Source: Hydnum rufescens UP504 (taxonomy: Eukaryota; Basidiomycota; Agaricomycetes; Cantharellales; Hydnaceae). Taken from it: 26,720 bases of DNA. This document shows, one piece after another, positions 9,936-19,685 of the stretch. A model generated the notes under the pieces. The model was not told the DNA's origin. It saw only the letters and a program-made list of their open reading frames with translations, and made no database searches. Where the stretch lies: positions 512,658-539,377 of the forward strand of contig MU128914.1 of NCBI GenBank assembly GCA_014904985.1, read 5' to 3'. Both the position numbers and the translations under genes were made by a program. Numbering within the stretch: the first letter of the stretch is position 1; the number at the start of each line of letters is the position of its first letter.

Positions 9936-12012
9936 CAGAAGATGGTCACGGGTTCACGGATAAGTGGAACGGACGCTTCAACGCTTCCACCTCTTGGCCT
10001 TGGGACTCCAATACTATAGATGCGACGCCCAATATTCCCTCGCACAGTGCACCTCCGGTGACAGTGCATGTTTGTTCAATCCGTTGGTCACAGCTCAGAG
10101 CTAAGAACAAAAAATGCGATGTTGAGCCTTCTGGTTTACGCGTCGAGCCAGGCATCATGACTGCCCCGGACCGGGGGGACTATGTGATCGTTTGAAGCCG
10201 CATTGAACGCATGCGACGAGATGTTGGGATCTCAGATCCACCACCGCTGAGTTCACGACCTGTTGCGGCAAACCCCTCATCGCCTTTTTGTTACATCCTT
10301 AAATCATCGAAACGAACTTGATGCAGCTCTAAAACATACACTCTTTTACCAACGCTCTCTTCCTCGCATTGGCCACTTCCTCATTCCCGAGCATCTTTGC
10401 TTTGTGTTCATCAAAACTCGCTCACTAGCACTGACCTCGCTTTCGTCTTGCGACTGCAGCCGCTGATCCTATAGCTGTCAAGATTGCACAGCAACAATTC
10501 GTGAGCGCCAAGATCGTCCCAATAAATCGTATCTTCTGTGTGGCGCGCTCCCCTTCTAAATTCTTTGTAGGGCGAGGTACCCGTCTTCAACCCTGGTCTA
10601 TTGCAGTATTAGGAATCAACTTGCACTGACTGCAGAACGATGCTAGTGAGTACCGTCCTTATTGACCCCCTTGTGTCAATTCGTGCTGTTTCGTGATTCA
10701 CAGCCTGGCTAGTGATGGTACCATCACAATTCGGCCGCCGCTGTGATTCCTTATGCTGGCCCTGCGGCTCCCCTCTGGTACCGGTCCCCATCATTATACC
10801 GTGGTTCTCTACGCTCAACTCGTCAACTTCACGGCTCCCTCGGCGCCCGCGCCGAACCCCGGGGTCCATCTGAGCAAGGGCGATGAGTTCTCTTAAATAT
10901 GCATCTCCCATCACTTCTCTGACGAGTTTCTTGAATGTCGACTCGTAGCTTGACTTCATACATTAGTTCCGCTGGTCTAGGAATGCCTCCCACTGGGTCA
11001 TACTTCACTGTCGAGGTCGGGACTGCCACTGTCAACGTCTCTCCCACCACTGCCGTCGACTCTGCCACGTTCTCAGCCAGTTCCACTGCTACTTGATCTG
11101 GCTCAAGCACTGTGAGTAGCACTGGTGCGGACACAACCACCCAGAGGAGTTCTGTAGATCTGGGGAAGGGCGTCACCATCGGTAGTGTGCCCCTGAGCGC
11201 GCTCGGTCTTGCCGTGGTTTTGACCTGAGAGCTTTGGGCTTTTCTTATATCTCTTTGACTCCGGACTCACCCACCTCCACTTTGATTTGTGGCATGCTCT
11301 GCAAATCCATTGTGTGTATGACTCGATATATATTAATACACTGTGTTCTCTTCTCCCGTCTAGATCTGTGCTCGCTCTCAATTCGTTTCCGGCACTTGCC
11401 TTTCGCAGTGTGTGCGATAGCACTGTTACTCACGTTCAAATGATGAAATTTTGACGCAAGGTATTGTGGCAGCATCCGATTCCTTGAGGTAATCAAACGA
11501 TCGAGACCAATGGAAGACAAGATAGGTATGGTAAGGTAAGACCACTACATAAACTCCACATTATCGATGGGTCCGGTATCATCCAACAAGCCAGCGGCTG
11601 AGCCTGGTGAGCCTTATTACGGGCACTTATACTTCTGATGTCGAAGTTCCCCTTGGAGTTCTCCTTGTGGACGTGAGTCTGAGGTAGGGGGAGGACGACT
11701 GGAATGTGGTCATGGAACAGGACGATTCGATATCAGGTGAGACAAGTCCACTAATCTGTCTCATTATAGCCGACTAATATGGAGTGAAAGTGAAAAGAGC
11801 AGATACCTGACTTGGCCCTCGAGGATTATATAATTCCCCATTAGGGTCGGCCGAAGCGTCTGCCACGAGCTCCCGAAAGTGCTTGGGCCCAACTGTCTGT
11901 CGGGAGAGACTTCTATCCATGGGCGTCCAGGTCTCCCTACTTCCTTCTTCGGCAGACATTCAGTTTTGTATATCGTGAATCAGTCTTATCCCGCCTCTAC
12001 GATAGGGAAGTC
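9936..12012 (+). repeat. duplicated module B, copy 2 (B')
   Basis: Direct-orientation copy of 2295-4645. It lacks about 320 bp equivalent to 2915-3235; the junction is near 10598-10605. It runs straight into module A' at about 12013, whereas in copy 1 module B lies downstream of A. The last part (11230-12012) matches the 3' flank of copy 1 and holds no supported gene. Confidence 0.8.
10321..11228 (+). pseudogene. secreted PEBP-like gene, decayed copy 2
   Basis: Same family as the gene at 2649-3871, recognised by ADPIAVKIAQQQF near 10464-10503, GTGPHHYTVVLYAQLVNF near 10776-10830 and the Ser/Thr-rich C-terminus. It has more defects than copy 1. TAA again follows the first three codons. The internal exon equivalent to 2915-3235 is deleted. 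An extra base before the GPHHY segment shifts the frame at the same place as the C-run in copy 1. The third intron's donor is GG instead of GT (near 10878). A TGA interrupts the Ser/Thr region at 11094-11096. The terminal hydrophobic tail (PLSALGLAVVLT) is preserved, which shows what copy 1 lost. Confidence 0.72.
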
Positions 12013-13809
12013 GCCAACTGCCGCGTTATTATTTCATTATGGCATATAGTTCGAACCATTGAGGCGGCAAAGCAACACAACCAGTGCGATCCGGTATTCC
12101 CATCTTCCCAGTGCGGCTGCGACGGTCAATGAATTTCTGCAGAGTGCGTTCGTACCACGACTTTTTGCTTCTGTTGTCTCTTGTTTGACCAAAGGGAGTG
12201 TCAGCCCATGGTGATCCGTTTATAACCTTTCTCAGGGGCGTCAAAGAGATGATGTTTCCTGTGGAAGAGCTCTGCGGGCTCGTTCGGCGGTCCAGTCCAC
12301 TGACCCGAAAAAGCAAAATAAAATGTTTGGTGCGGTACAGACGCACTATATTCGTTCCGCACGAGTTTATTTTACTCCGTGCCCACGTTCCGGGTACGAC
12401 GGAGTTTCGATTCGCCTCGAACGTGGCCCTCTGGCTCGTCACGGGGCATTCTCTCGCTCACACTTAAATTTCCCAACCAATGACATGGTGGGTCACAATA
12501 CCACGAGTCTAAGCTAGGCCTAGTCATTCATGTATTGCGGTCCATAGAGCAGAGTGTCGGAAATGGAATCAAGACTGGTGACCGAAGATCTTAGCCGCAT
12601 TGCGGCAATCGTTGAATTCGACACCCCACCTACTCTGGATAATCTGCGACGACTGTTGGACATTATATCTGAGGAGTCAAAAATCTACAACGTGCTAAAA
12701 GTGTGTCCGCATCTCGGTTTTTAATTGTAAAATAATCGAAATCTCACCGTACCTAACTATATTTATTTGCCAGGAGAACTGTTGGTTCTATGCAACTGTG
12801 ATCCAAGATCTTCTTACCGATTGGTGTGAAGGGAATTTACACGGAACTTTGTCCCACTTAACATATGGCGGGGAGGTGCGTGCCCAGATTCGAGCTCGGA
12901 AGTGAGCTCACCATTTTTTTAATACGATTTGTGGCTGCGTCTGGCTGACATTGTTGATGTCAAAGGGAGGAAATTATGGGGGTATAATATTTCCCATCCG
13001 TTGCTCTGTTTATTTGATGTCAGAAGGGCACTTTTCGGTTAATTCGCTCCTTCCCTTCCTCTTTTATTCGACTGCGACGCTGCGAGCATTTACCGGAGAC
13101 ACCTGGCCCCTGCTTCGCAGGAAATCTCAACTACCTATATTACCGTCCGCCAATTTCTTGGTTAAGAGACCAATAGCGTATACGTATACGCCCTGGTCAT
13201 ATTTAGGACTTTCTTTTACGTATCTTCCGAATTCCCACCGAATTTGGACATTCTGGAGATAGATATTTGTTATTTAACAGGAAAGTTGGAGGCCAAGAGG
13301 CGCGTTTCCCAATACCCACGCACAGCAATCTCCCCATTATTTTGGGGAATACTAGAGGGTGGCTTCTGTTCTCACGGGGCCTCCCGCCAGATCTCTTAAT
13401 GGCTTCGACCTATTGGTTTGGGTCAATTCCCGTATGGCTCCCGGTATTAGGTGTACGTGTGGACACCCCGCGGTGGCTTCGTAATTATATGGATAGTTGA
13501 CATGCTGAGGGCGTCTGGGGCTCAGGCAACTTCAAGATAGGAAGGAGAGGAGGATCGCTTCCGCGAAATACGCTCGAAATGCAACATTAACATTTAGCAT
13601 TTAATCCTTTGGCCATAGGGAGATGGACTACCACACAAGTACCGCAAGTCGCCGGACCTTTCTGCGTTCGTTGTTGCCCCAGACAACCCAAATATAGAGT
13701 CAGCCGACGGACCTGGCAGCGAGTTTTCTGGCGAGGTCGCTCGACAAGAGTTGAACGCGATCATGGCGACATGAATATGTGGAGCTCCCTAAGAGCACGA
13801 CCTTGGTAG
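12013..13809 (+). repeat. duplicated module A, copy 2 (A')
   Basis: Direct-orientation near-identical copy of 152-1965 that directly follows module B'. Indels against copy 1 include one base lost at 12405-12407, two gained near 12918, nine lost near 13080 and six gained near 13178. The end matches copy 1 to about 1949, after which the sequences differ. Confidence 0.85.
12249..12905 (+). pseudogene. module A hypothetical gene, frameshifted copy 2
   Basis: Corresponds to the gene at 387-1044, with exons 12249-12487, 12548-12700 and 12774-12905 and introns of identical length (60 and 73 nt). A T run of three at 12405-12407, against four at 543-546 in copy 1, shifts the frame in exon 1 about 52 codons in. 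Exons 2 and 3 remain open and nearly unchanged, including the ENCWFYATVIQDLL junction. The loss therefore looks recent, unless it is a sequencing error in a short T run. Confidence 0.65.
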
Positions 13810-13823
13810 AGTATACCTCCGTA

Positions 13824-13874
13824 GTAGGCGTTGCCAAACGCGCTTCCGCCCGGCTCTCGGCAACACGCGCCTAC
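13824..13874. repeat. imperfect inverted repeat between module A' and the large inverted repeat
   Basis: GTAGGCG plus TTGCC pairs with GGCAA plus CGCCTAC across about 20 bases, with four unpaired bases in the right arm. It sits exactly between the end of module A' and the start of the left arm of the large inverted repeat. It may be a small mobile-element end or a rearrangement scar. Confidence 0.45.
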
Positions 13875-14179
13875 CCCCAGTTCTTAGACGCCTAGACAAC
13901 TGGAACATGAGCGTTGTGCCGGTCATTGGTAGGCTAATAAATGTAGTGCCATTGCAACTAGATCTGGTTGGATTAGCGAAGTTAAATTTTCATTTCAAGA
14001 TCATGCAAAAAGATCTGGTTCTCATAAACTTTCATTTCATTACAATCTGACCTGGCACCTAATTATAAGCGCTGACTGTGTATTTCAGTTGTCTTGGGAA
14101 TCTAGACTTCATGCCTTGTCATCTTGGATACCCATGTGGACGGTCGAACGTGGTCCACCTCTGGCGACCGATCGCGAGC

Positions 14180-14187
14180 TATAAAAG
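14180..14187 (+). promoter_or_regulatory. TATA box of plus-strand secreted-protein gene
   Basis: TATAAAAG followed by a G run, 46 bases before the ATG at 14226. The same element at the same distance precedes the inverted copy. Confidence 0.75.
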
Positions 14188-14225
14188 GGGGTTCAGTGGA
14201 CCTCAGTTCCCCATTATCGTTCAAC

Positions 14226-14994
14226 ATGTACACCTCTTCGCTCATTCTCGGAATCTTCCTCCTTGGTGGTGCATTAGCCGTTCCAGTGGAGCGCAATCCC
14301 TCGGTGCATTGCAGCATTATACCCCTGAATGATGCTCAATCCCTATACTTCTCGCTCAGCAAGGGTCAGCCCGAGCAAGCGGTCTCATCCCTCGGCATCC
14401 GACCCAATTACACACTCTCTAACGCGCTTCATGCCGTCGGTAGCCACGCGAGCCCTGGAAATAACCCCTTGGTCCTCGTCAGCTCCCCTCCCGTCCCTGG
14501 GTATCACTTTGGATTGTAAGTCGTCGGTGTCCGACGATCTGGATCGATACTGACCTCCGTTATGCCCCCGAATTTCCTTCTTCTCACAATCATAGCGAGG
14601 CATGCACCTCGACCCACATGAACTACCCCTCCTACTCCGCATCGGGCAGCCCCATTGGTACGGACACATTCGCGTGTACAATCCCCAAGGTGGCGCCAAC
14701 GATTCAGCACTCTGCGTGACGAAACGATGGGTCGAGCCGGGACACGAGTTCCTCTCGGCCGAGACGTGCTCCTACGACGACAACAGCAGCCAGGAGTGCC
14801 AATTCTTCACCGTCCAACAGCTTTCCGGAAAATCCAATACGGGGAAATATTCCCTGGGAATGATCGGGGCGCCCAAAGGCATGTGGAGCAAGCACTATTA
14901 CTTCCAGCCTGGGACTACCAAGGCACCTGCCGTTACCGTGCACCCGGATTACGAGACGGGATACCGCTTGGGGATCGAGCACGTCGACAAATGA
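14226..14994 (+). pseudogene. small secreted protein gene, frameshifted plus-strand copy
   Basis: Two exons, 14226-14515 and 14596-14994, separated by an 80-nt intron (GTAAGT...TAG). The N-terminus is a signal peptide (MYTSSLILGIFLLGGALA). After the intron the frame reads EACTSTHMNYPSY and then meets a run of four C at 14650-14653, where the inverted copy has five. The loss of one base moves the rest (HWYGHIRVYNP onward to HVDK) into another frame, and the broken frame meets a stop soon after. Apart from this, the copy is well preserved and has an intact TATA box, so the damage is recent or a sequencing error. Its signal peptide region is four codons shorter than that of the minus copy. Confidence 0.75.
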
Positions 14995-15215
14995 GTGTGG
15001 ATGCAGGTGGCTGGTGTCATGTTGGACCGTTCACAAACTCTGTTTTTTCTCTATTATTTTGTTCCATCCATTGCTAGCTTGCTGGCGGTGCCCACACCCT
15101 CTTTTCGTATCCGCTCCCTCCTTTTGTTCTCGTCCGACTCAGATACCTGTAGGAATCGCTCCAAAGCGAAGCCCTTTTAACAAATGATCGTGTTATCAAC
15201 AACGAGGGCGCAGGA

Positions 15216-15894
15216 TACTGCCATATATTAAGACTTGCCAGTGGACGGAGAACAAGGCTTCAATAATCGTGGGCGTATGCGCAGGATAGGAATGCCTCAA
15301 GCGGTGGGTCACATCCATGTCCTTCTCACTCTTGGCCACCTCTGCAAGACATTTGCTGATCCAAAGGTTGACTCGGATGATGATGTCTGTTATGTCATTC
15401 ATGAGAGCCTTCAGAAGTGCTGGCCAAAGGCAGATCAAAATCCATTTATACTTGCTGTTTTTTCAACCCCTATATCCATGCTTCATTCTTCAAGACCAAT
15501 CATCCTAGTCTCACCCCTAGTAGCCCGTGGGAGCAATCAGAATCGTGGCTTTACCCGCGGCGATGCGAGTTGACGCACCAAGCTGGAATTCCTTCGCTTG
15601 ATGTTGTCGCTTGAGCAATTTCCCATGTGTGGCTTTGTGAATAGCTACTCTAATAACGTGATGCAGCACTTTAGATGTCGATTCCATAAGTTTGGCGCAG
15701 ATTCTCAGACAAGAGGCAGACAAGTAAGGTTAGCATCTATCTATTGGACAACCGTGACAAAATTTCTCTAATCCATTCTCGGATTGGTTGCAATATAGTT
15801 GTGTGACCAATAGTTTCTCTTAGTGCATAGCATTATGTAATCCAATCGGAGAGACTGATTCAATATTGACCCGGTCAATGACAACACCACACTG
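15216..15894 (+). mobile_element. spacer of the inverted repeat, carrying a hAT transposase relic
   Basis: Around 15313-15470 the plus strand reads HVLLTLGHLCKTFADP, then IHESLQKCWPKADQNPFILAVF, which resembles the C-terminal part of basidiomycete hAT transposases (a pattern like SLxxRWxKADQDxFIxAVxLNP). At the T run near 15459-15464 the frame shifts by one base and continues as FNPYIHASFFKTNHP, the expected next motif. This is a broken fragment of about 110 codons with no N-terminal BED finger or RNase H core visible. The remaining spacer to 15894 has no recognisable gene. I did not find terminal inverted repeats or an 8-bp target duplication. Confidence 0.5.
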
Positions 15895-16105
15895 GCAGCT
15901 CCTGGGCCGTCGTTGCTAACGATGATTTGTTAAAAGGCCTTCGCTTTGGAGCGATTCCTACAGGTATCTAAGCCGGACGAGAACGAAACCAAAGAGCGGA
16001 TACGAAAAGAGGGTGTGGGTATTGCCAGAATGGATAGAACAAAATAGTAGAGAAAAATAGAGTTTGTGAACGGTCCAACATGACACCAGCCACCCACATC
16101 CACAC

Positions 16106-16897
16106 TCATTTGCCGACGTGCTCGATCCCCAAGCGGTATCCCGTCTCGTAATCCGGATGCACGGTAACAGCAGGCGCCTTGGTAGTCCCAGGCTGGAAGT
16201 AATAGTGCTTGCTCCACTTGCCTTTGGGCGCCCCGATCATGCCCAGCGAATATTTCCCCGTATTGGATTTTCCGGAAAGCTGTTGGACCGTGAAGAATTG
16301 GCACTCCTGGCTGCTGTTGTCGTTATAGGAGCACGCCTCGGCCGAGAGGAACTCGTGTCCCGGCTCGACCCATCGTTTCGTCACGCAGAGTGCTGAATCG
16401 TTGGCGCCACCATGGGGATTGTACACGCGAATGTGTCCGTACCAATGGGGGCTGCCCGATGCGGAGTAGGAGGGGTAGTTCATGTGGGTCGAGTTGCATG
16501 CCTCGCTATGATTGTGAAAAGAACGAAATTTGGGGGAATAATGGAGGTCAGTGTCGTAGCCATTCGATCCAGATCGTCGGAAATCGACGACTTACAATCC
16601 AAAGTGATAGCCAGGGACGGGAGGGGAGCTGACGAGGACCAAGGGGTTATTTCCAGGGCTCGCGTGGCTACCGACGGCATGAAGCGCGTTAGAGAGTGTG
16701 TAATTGGGTCGGATGCCGAGGGATGAGACCGCTTGCTCGGGCTGACCCTTGCTGAGGGAGGAGTATAGGGATTGAGCATCATTCAGGGGTATGATGCTGC
16801 AATGCACTAAGGAATTGCGGTCTATTGGAAAGGGATAGGCTAATGCCAGTGCGCCACCAAGGAGGGAGATTCCAAGAACGAGCGAAGAGGCGTACAT
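16106..16897 (-). CDS. small secreted protein of unknown function, intact copy
   Basis: Two exons, 16897-16596 and 16505-16106, with a 90-nt intron (GTAAGT...TAG, phase 2), giving 233 aa. Residues 1-20 are a clear signal peptide ending ALALA before YPFP, so the product is predicted to be secreted. The mature part has five Cys, N-glycosylation motifs (NYT, NST, NDS, NNS) and a Trp/Tyr-rich second half: PHWYGHIRVYNP, ALCVTKRWV, LSAEACSYN, ECQFFTV, YSLGMIG, HYYFQPG. Alternating strands with ALC...C...QFF recall a beta-trefoil (ricin-B-like) unit, but I would not assign that fold without a structural search. No catalytic motif is visible. The ATG is 46 bases downstream of a TATA box. The inverted copy at 14226-14994 is frameshifted. 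Confidence 0.82.
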
Positions 16898-16935
16898 CTT
16901 GAACGATAATGGGAAACCGGGGTCCACTCAACCCC

Positions 16936-16943
16936 CTTTTATA
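16936..16943 (-). promoter_or_regulatory. TATA box of minus-strand secreted-protein gene
   Basis: TATAAAAG on the minus strand, followed by a G run, 46 bases before the ATG at 16897. It is identical in sequence and spacing to the element at 14180. Confidence 0.75.
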
Positions 16944-17206
16944 CCTCGCCGTCAGTGGACCACGTTCGAACGTCCACATGGGTACCCCAGATGACAAGGC
17001 ATCGAGTCTAGATCAAGATAACCGAAATATACAGTCAGTGATTATAATCAGGTAGCTGGTCAGATTGGGAATGAAATGAAAGTTTATGAGAACTAGATCT
17101 TTTTACATGATCTTGAATGGAAATTTCATTTCGCCAATCCAACCAGATCTAGTTGCAGGCTATGGCCTTACAGTACATTTATTAGCCTGCCAATGCCCAT
17201 CGTGTT

Positions 17207-17370
17207 AATTAAATCATGCTACTATATTACAGTAGTATTAATTGAAGTAGAATTAATTCCCGCTATTATAATAATACTTTAGTAGCGGGTCTTGGAAGCT
17301 TGAAAATAGCTTCATAGACTTCATAGAGCCAATTAAAATTCACAATATTAATTATAGCAATGCTTGGATG
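17207..17370. repeat. AT-rich tract with hairpin
   Basis: Markedly AT-rich DNA, unlike its neighbours, lies between the inverted repeat and the duplicated kinase-related segment. A perfect 7-bp stem, CCCGCTA at 17259-17265 with TAGCGGG at 17283-17289, encloses 17 AT-rich bases, and ATTAATT-type words recur. It could be a remnant of a small non-autonomous element or a breakpoint-prone tract. Confidence 0.4.
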
Positions 17371-17379
17371 ACACTGCAT

Positions 17380-18578
17380 GAGAGATTTCTGCTCATATTC
17401 CTATTGGCTGAGCCGACGGGTGAAAGTTGTGGAGAGTAGACCATGGTCGCCTGAGAAAGCTGAATATCAGGTACGGAGCGTGGAAGAGACCCATAGGCAG
17501 CCAAAGGCCGCCATGGGAGAATTGCAGAGGACAGTACTGTATCCTCAATTCCGTGAGTGAGGAGACCGGCAATATGATTGCAGGCAACGAGCGCGGGATG
17601 ATCAAAGCCATCCTGTCTTGGTAGCACACGATGGCTTGGACATCGCCTGATTTAAATGCATCCAGCCTACCAAAAGTCTCCGTTATTGTGGTACTGCATG
17701 TACTGACCAGGACGACGTACCAGGATTCAGGAGAAACAACAGGCCACGAGAATGGAGGTGCGGCTTTTCCGATATAAATGAAAGAATTGGGGTGAAGAAC
17801 GATAGATCGACCGCCCAATGGACCTAGTGTCCAGGACGAGAACATGGCAGGTATGAAAAAGGGCGAAATCTCGCTCAGAGGGATTATAAAGGCCAAGAAT
17901 CAGATTTACGGTTGAGCAGAGAAGAACCTTTGATCTCATGGCTTTGAATTAGGTCCAGGCCGGACCGAAGGGTGATGCACGATGGAGATGAATAGCGGAG
18001 ATGAACGTGGAGATCGACTGCACTTTGGCTCTGAGGCCACTTGTATTCACCGAGCAAGCGTCTGGGATGAATCATACTGATTACCTAAACTACATGCACA
18101 GCACTCAGATCACCAGGGTATCTGACTTTGTCAATATAAAGAGTTACCTCGGCGGGTGGCCCAGAAGAACCATCACTCACAACTTGGATCCAGGTCCCTA
18201 CTGTCATTCGCGTGCCCAGATGGCTCTATGCACTGGTACGCCCCGATTCCACCCCATCGGTCTCTTTTGGCACTCGAAGACCAGAAATAATCTCTCTCCG
18301 TGAGTGCTTATGAGACGCATTCCTGCAGATGACTAATCAACTTAAGCGTCCTCGCCTTTTCATTGAAAACTTTCAAGGGTTCATAAGCCACCACCTTTTG
18401 CGATTTCGTCTCCCCCCCTTCATAGTCAAGCGATCGCAGCATCCAAATGGATATATCCAGGCCGGTCCTAAGCGTAATGTATAAGGATGCCTCGCCGGTT
18501 TCGGTGTAAGCTGGTGTATCTTGTGGCCCGGGCATCGGGATGTTCTGACAGCCATCGCCTCAAGTCCCCCGATGCCAT
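17380..18578 (-). pseudogene. truncated copy of the kinase gene's N-terminal module
   Basis: Minus-strand relic of the first third of the gene at 21234-24294. It opens with ATG at 18578 reading MASGDLRRWLSEHPDARA, matching MTSEELRRWLRDHVEAKA. Later it carries GRLDAFKSGDVQAIVCYQD near 17600-17660, matching RLDPFTSGDVQEIAYYKD. Between and after these the frames are interrupted by shifts and stops. Homology stops near 17380, before the linker and kinase domain, at AT-rich DNA. It is therefore a 3'-truncated pseudogene. No function can be assigned to the module itself. Confidence 0.6.
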
Positions 18579-19194
18579 TGTCGCCAAGCATAGTGATAGT
18601 GAGCCCCGTTCCTCGTTCTTTCATTCTCTCGGAGTGGCGTGGTGAATCTCAGAAGCGACCAGGGAAAGGATGAATTACGCAGCCCCTGGCTGTTCCGAGA
18701 TCTGATGTCGGGCACAGGTGTCTTCGGTACCCATCATGTCTTCCCATCGCACGACCACAGGAGGAACGAAAGCCTATTAGAAATACGATCATATCCTAAG
18801 CGAGATCTAAGAAATTGGAAAGGAATCCTGCTATGAATATTACTGTATGTGCGGGGGAGAGATTGCCCAAGCATCGCCTGTTTGGGCATGAGTAAATGAA
18901 GGGCGAGTGGATGTGGAAAATGTACCGTGTGAAGTTCAAATGCCCCCATGTAGGCGGAATGGTTGTGAACGAATGCAAGGGAGAGAAAAACCCAAGGCGC
19001 ACGAAACGGGACAGTCACAAGGCTCCAGCATCCTTCAGGTTCCTTAACTCTCGCAAAGACATGGCAAATCCGGGGCATGGAAACAAACCAACCTCCACCT
19101 TGAAAACGTGCACATCTCACATACGTTTGCCAACATTACTGCACCGAAATTGTAGATGAGAGGCTCACTGCACAGATACCAAACCTCGCCCCGT
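18579..19194. other. upstream flank of the truncated copy; no gene seen
   Basis: Aligns in direct orientation with 24295-24730, the upstream region of the kinase gene, so it probably corresponds to duplicated promoter sequence. Open frames on both strands here are not conserved between the copies. Confidence 0.45.
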
Positions 19195-19685
19195 TCACTG
19201 CCTTGTTTTGGTCCGCACCACCGGGGTATTGAGAAAAATAATAGCCTAGTGAGGGGCTTGGCTTGGAAGACTTGTTTCCAATTTAAGATCAGGTTGATGC
19301 TGGTGCTAATGGACTATTGCGAGCAGACGACGCCATAAAATAACAATCAAGGCCGAGAAGCGTCTCTCCATACATCAGCATGTACCATCTGCTGCCGGCG
19401 TCTTCCCCTGCTCCATAACGCGGTTTCGTTGGAAACCACATTGTCTTCGGGACTGCCACTGTAGCATAGAATGCGATGGCGTGATTGGAGGATTCTGTGA
19501 AGACCACTGGAGAAGAAGCGCGACGAAGGAAAGCGATCGCAGATGAAAGTGATCAGCATGGCAGTGGTCTCAACGGGGCGCGGTGCGGTGCCGCCAGGTC
19601 GCCTCGAGGCAAATTGGATTCTTTGCGATATAAGTAGGACACAAAGCCTGCTCGGGGACTGTGAGCGAGGGCTCTAGAGTGGTAT
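19195..19685 (-). repeat. internal block inverted relative to copy 2
   Basis: The reverse complement of this block matches 24803-25290, while sequence on both sides matches copy 2 in direct orientation. Shared landmarks include GGCTTGGCTTG with TTGTTTCC, ATGGAGAGAC, GTTTCCAA followed by AAACCGC, and ATTCCAATTTGCCTC. Confidence 0.8.
19289..19507 (-). CDS. possible gene fragment in the inverted block
   Basis: The open frame reads VVFTESSNHAIAFYATVAVP, then WFPTKPRYG, then MYGETLLGLDCYFMASSARN. It has plausible protein-like composition, but its apparent first codon is not a supported start. The counterpart in the other copy (plus strand, about 24985-25180) has a TGA after the equivalent of WFPTKPRYG, so at most one copy is open. 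The same DNA is also read in an overlapping frame containing ITFIC...FPS...FFS in both copies. I cannot tell which frame, if any, was coding. No domain is recognised. Confidence 0.25.
   Translation of the reverse strand: MVFTESSNHAIAFYATVAVPKTMWFPTKPRYGAGEDAGSRWYMLMYGETLLGLDCYFMASSARNSPLAPAST

Larger units (their letters stand above)
13908..15215 (+). repeat. left arm of 1.3-kb inverted repeat
   Basis: Reverse complement of 15895-17206 with moderate divergence, mostly point changes and small indels. The arm includes upstream sequence, TATA box, the whole two-exon secreted-protein gene and about 220 bp of 3' flank. The inner edge is near the ACAAATGATCG sequence at 15181, which is matched at 15920-15930. 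Confidence 0.85.
15895..17206 (-). repeat. right arm of 1.3-kb inverted repeat
   Basis: Reverse complement of 13908-15215. It carries the intact copy of the secreted-protein gene and its promoter. The outer edge is at the shared GGCTAATAAATGTA sequence, followed by AT-rich DNA from about 17205. Confidence 0.85.

Noticed and set aside
14602..14994. 130-codon frame as an independent gene
   Set aside because: It is the second exon of the plus-strand secreted-protein copy read in the frame restored after the one-base loss.
15235..15573. Reading the spacer ORF as an intact gene
   Set aside because: Only the middle part resembles transposase, and the frame shifts at a T run. The ATG and C-terminal portions have no support.
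17393..17896. 167-codon minus-strand frame as a standalone gene
   Set aside because: Comparison with 23.3-24.3 kb shows it is a decayed part of the duplicated kinase N-terminal module, and only short stretches match in this frame.
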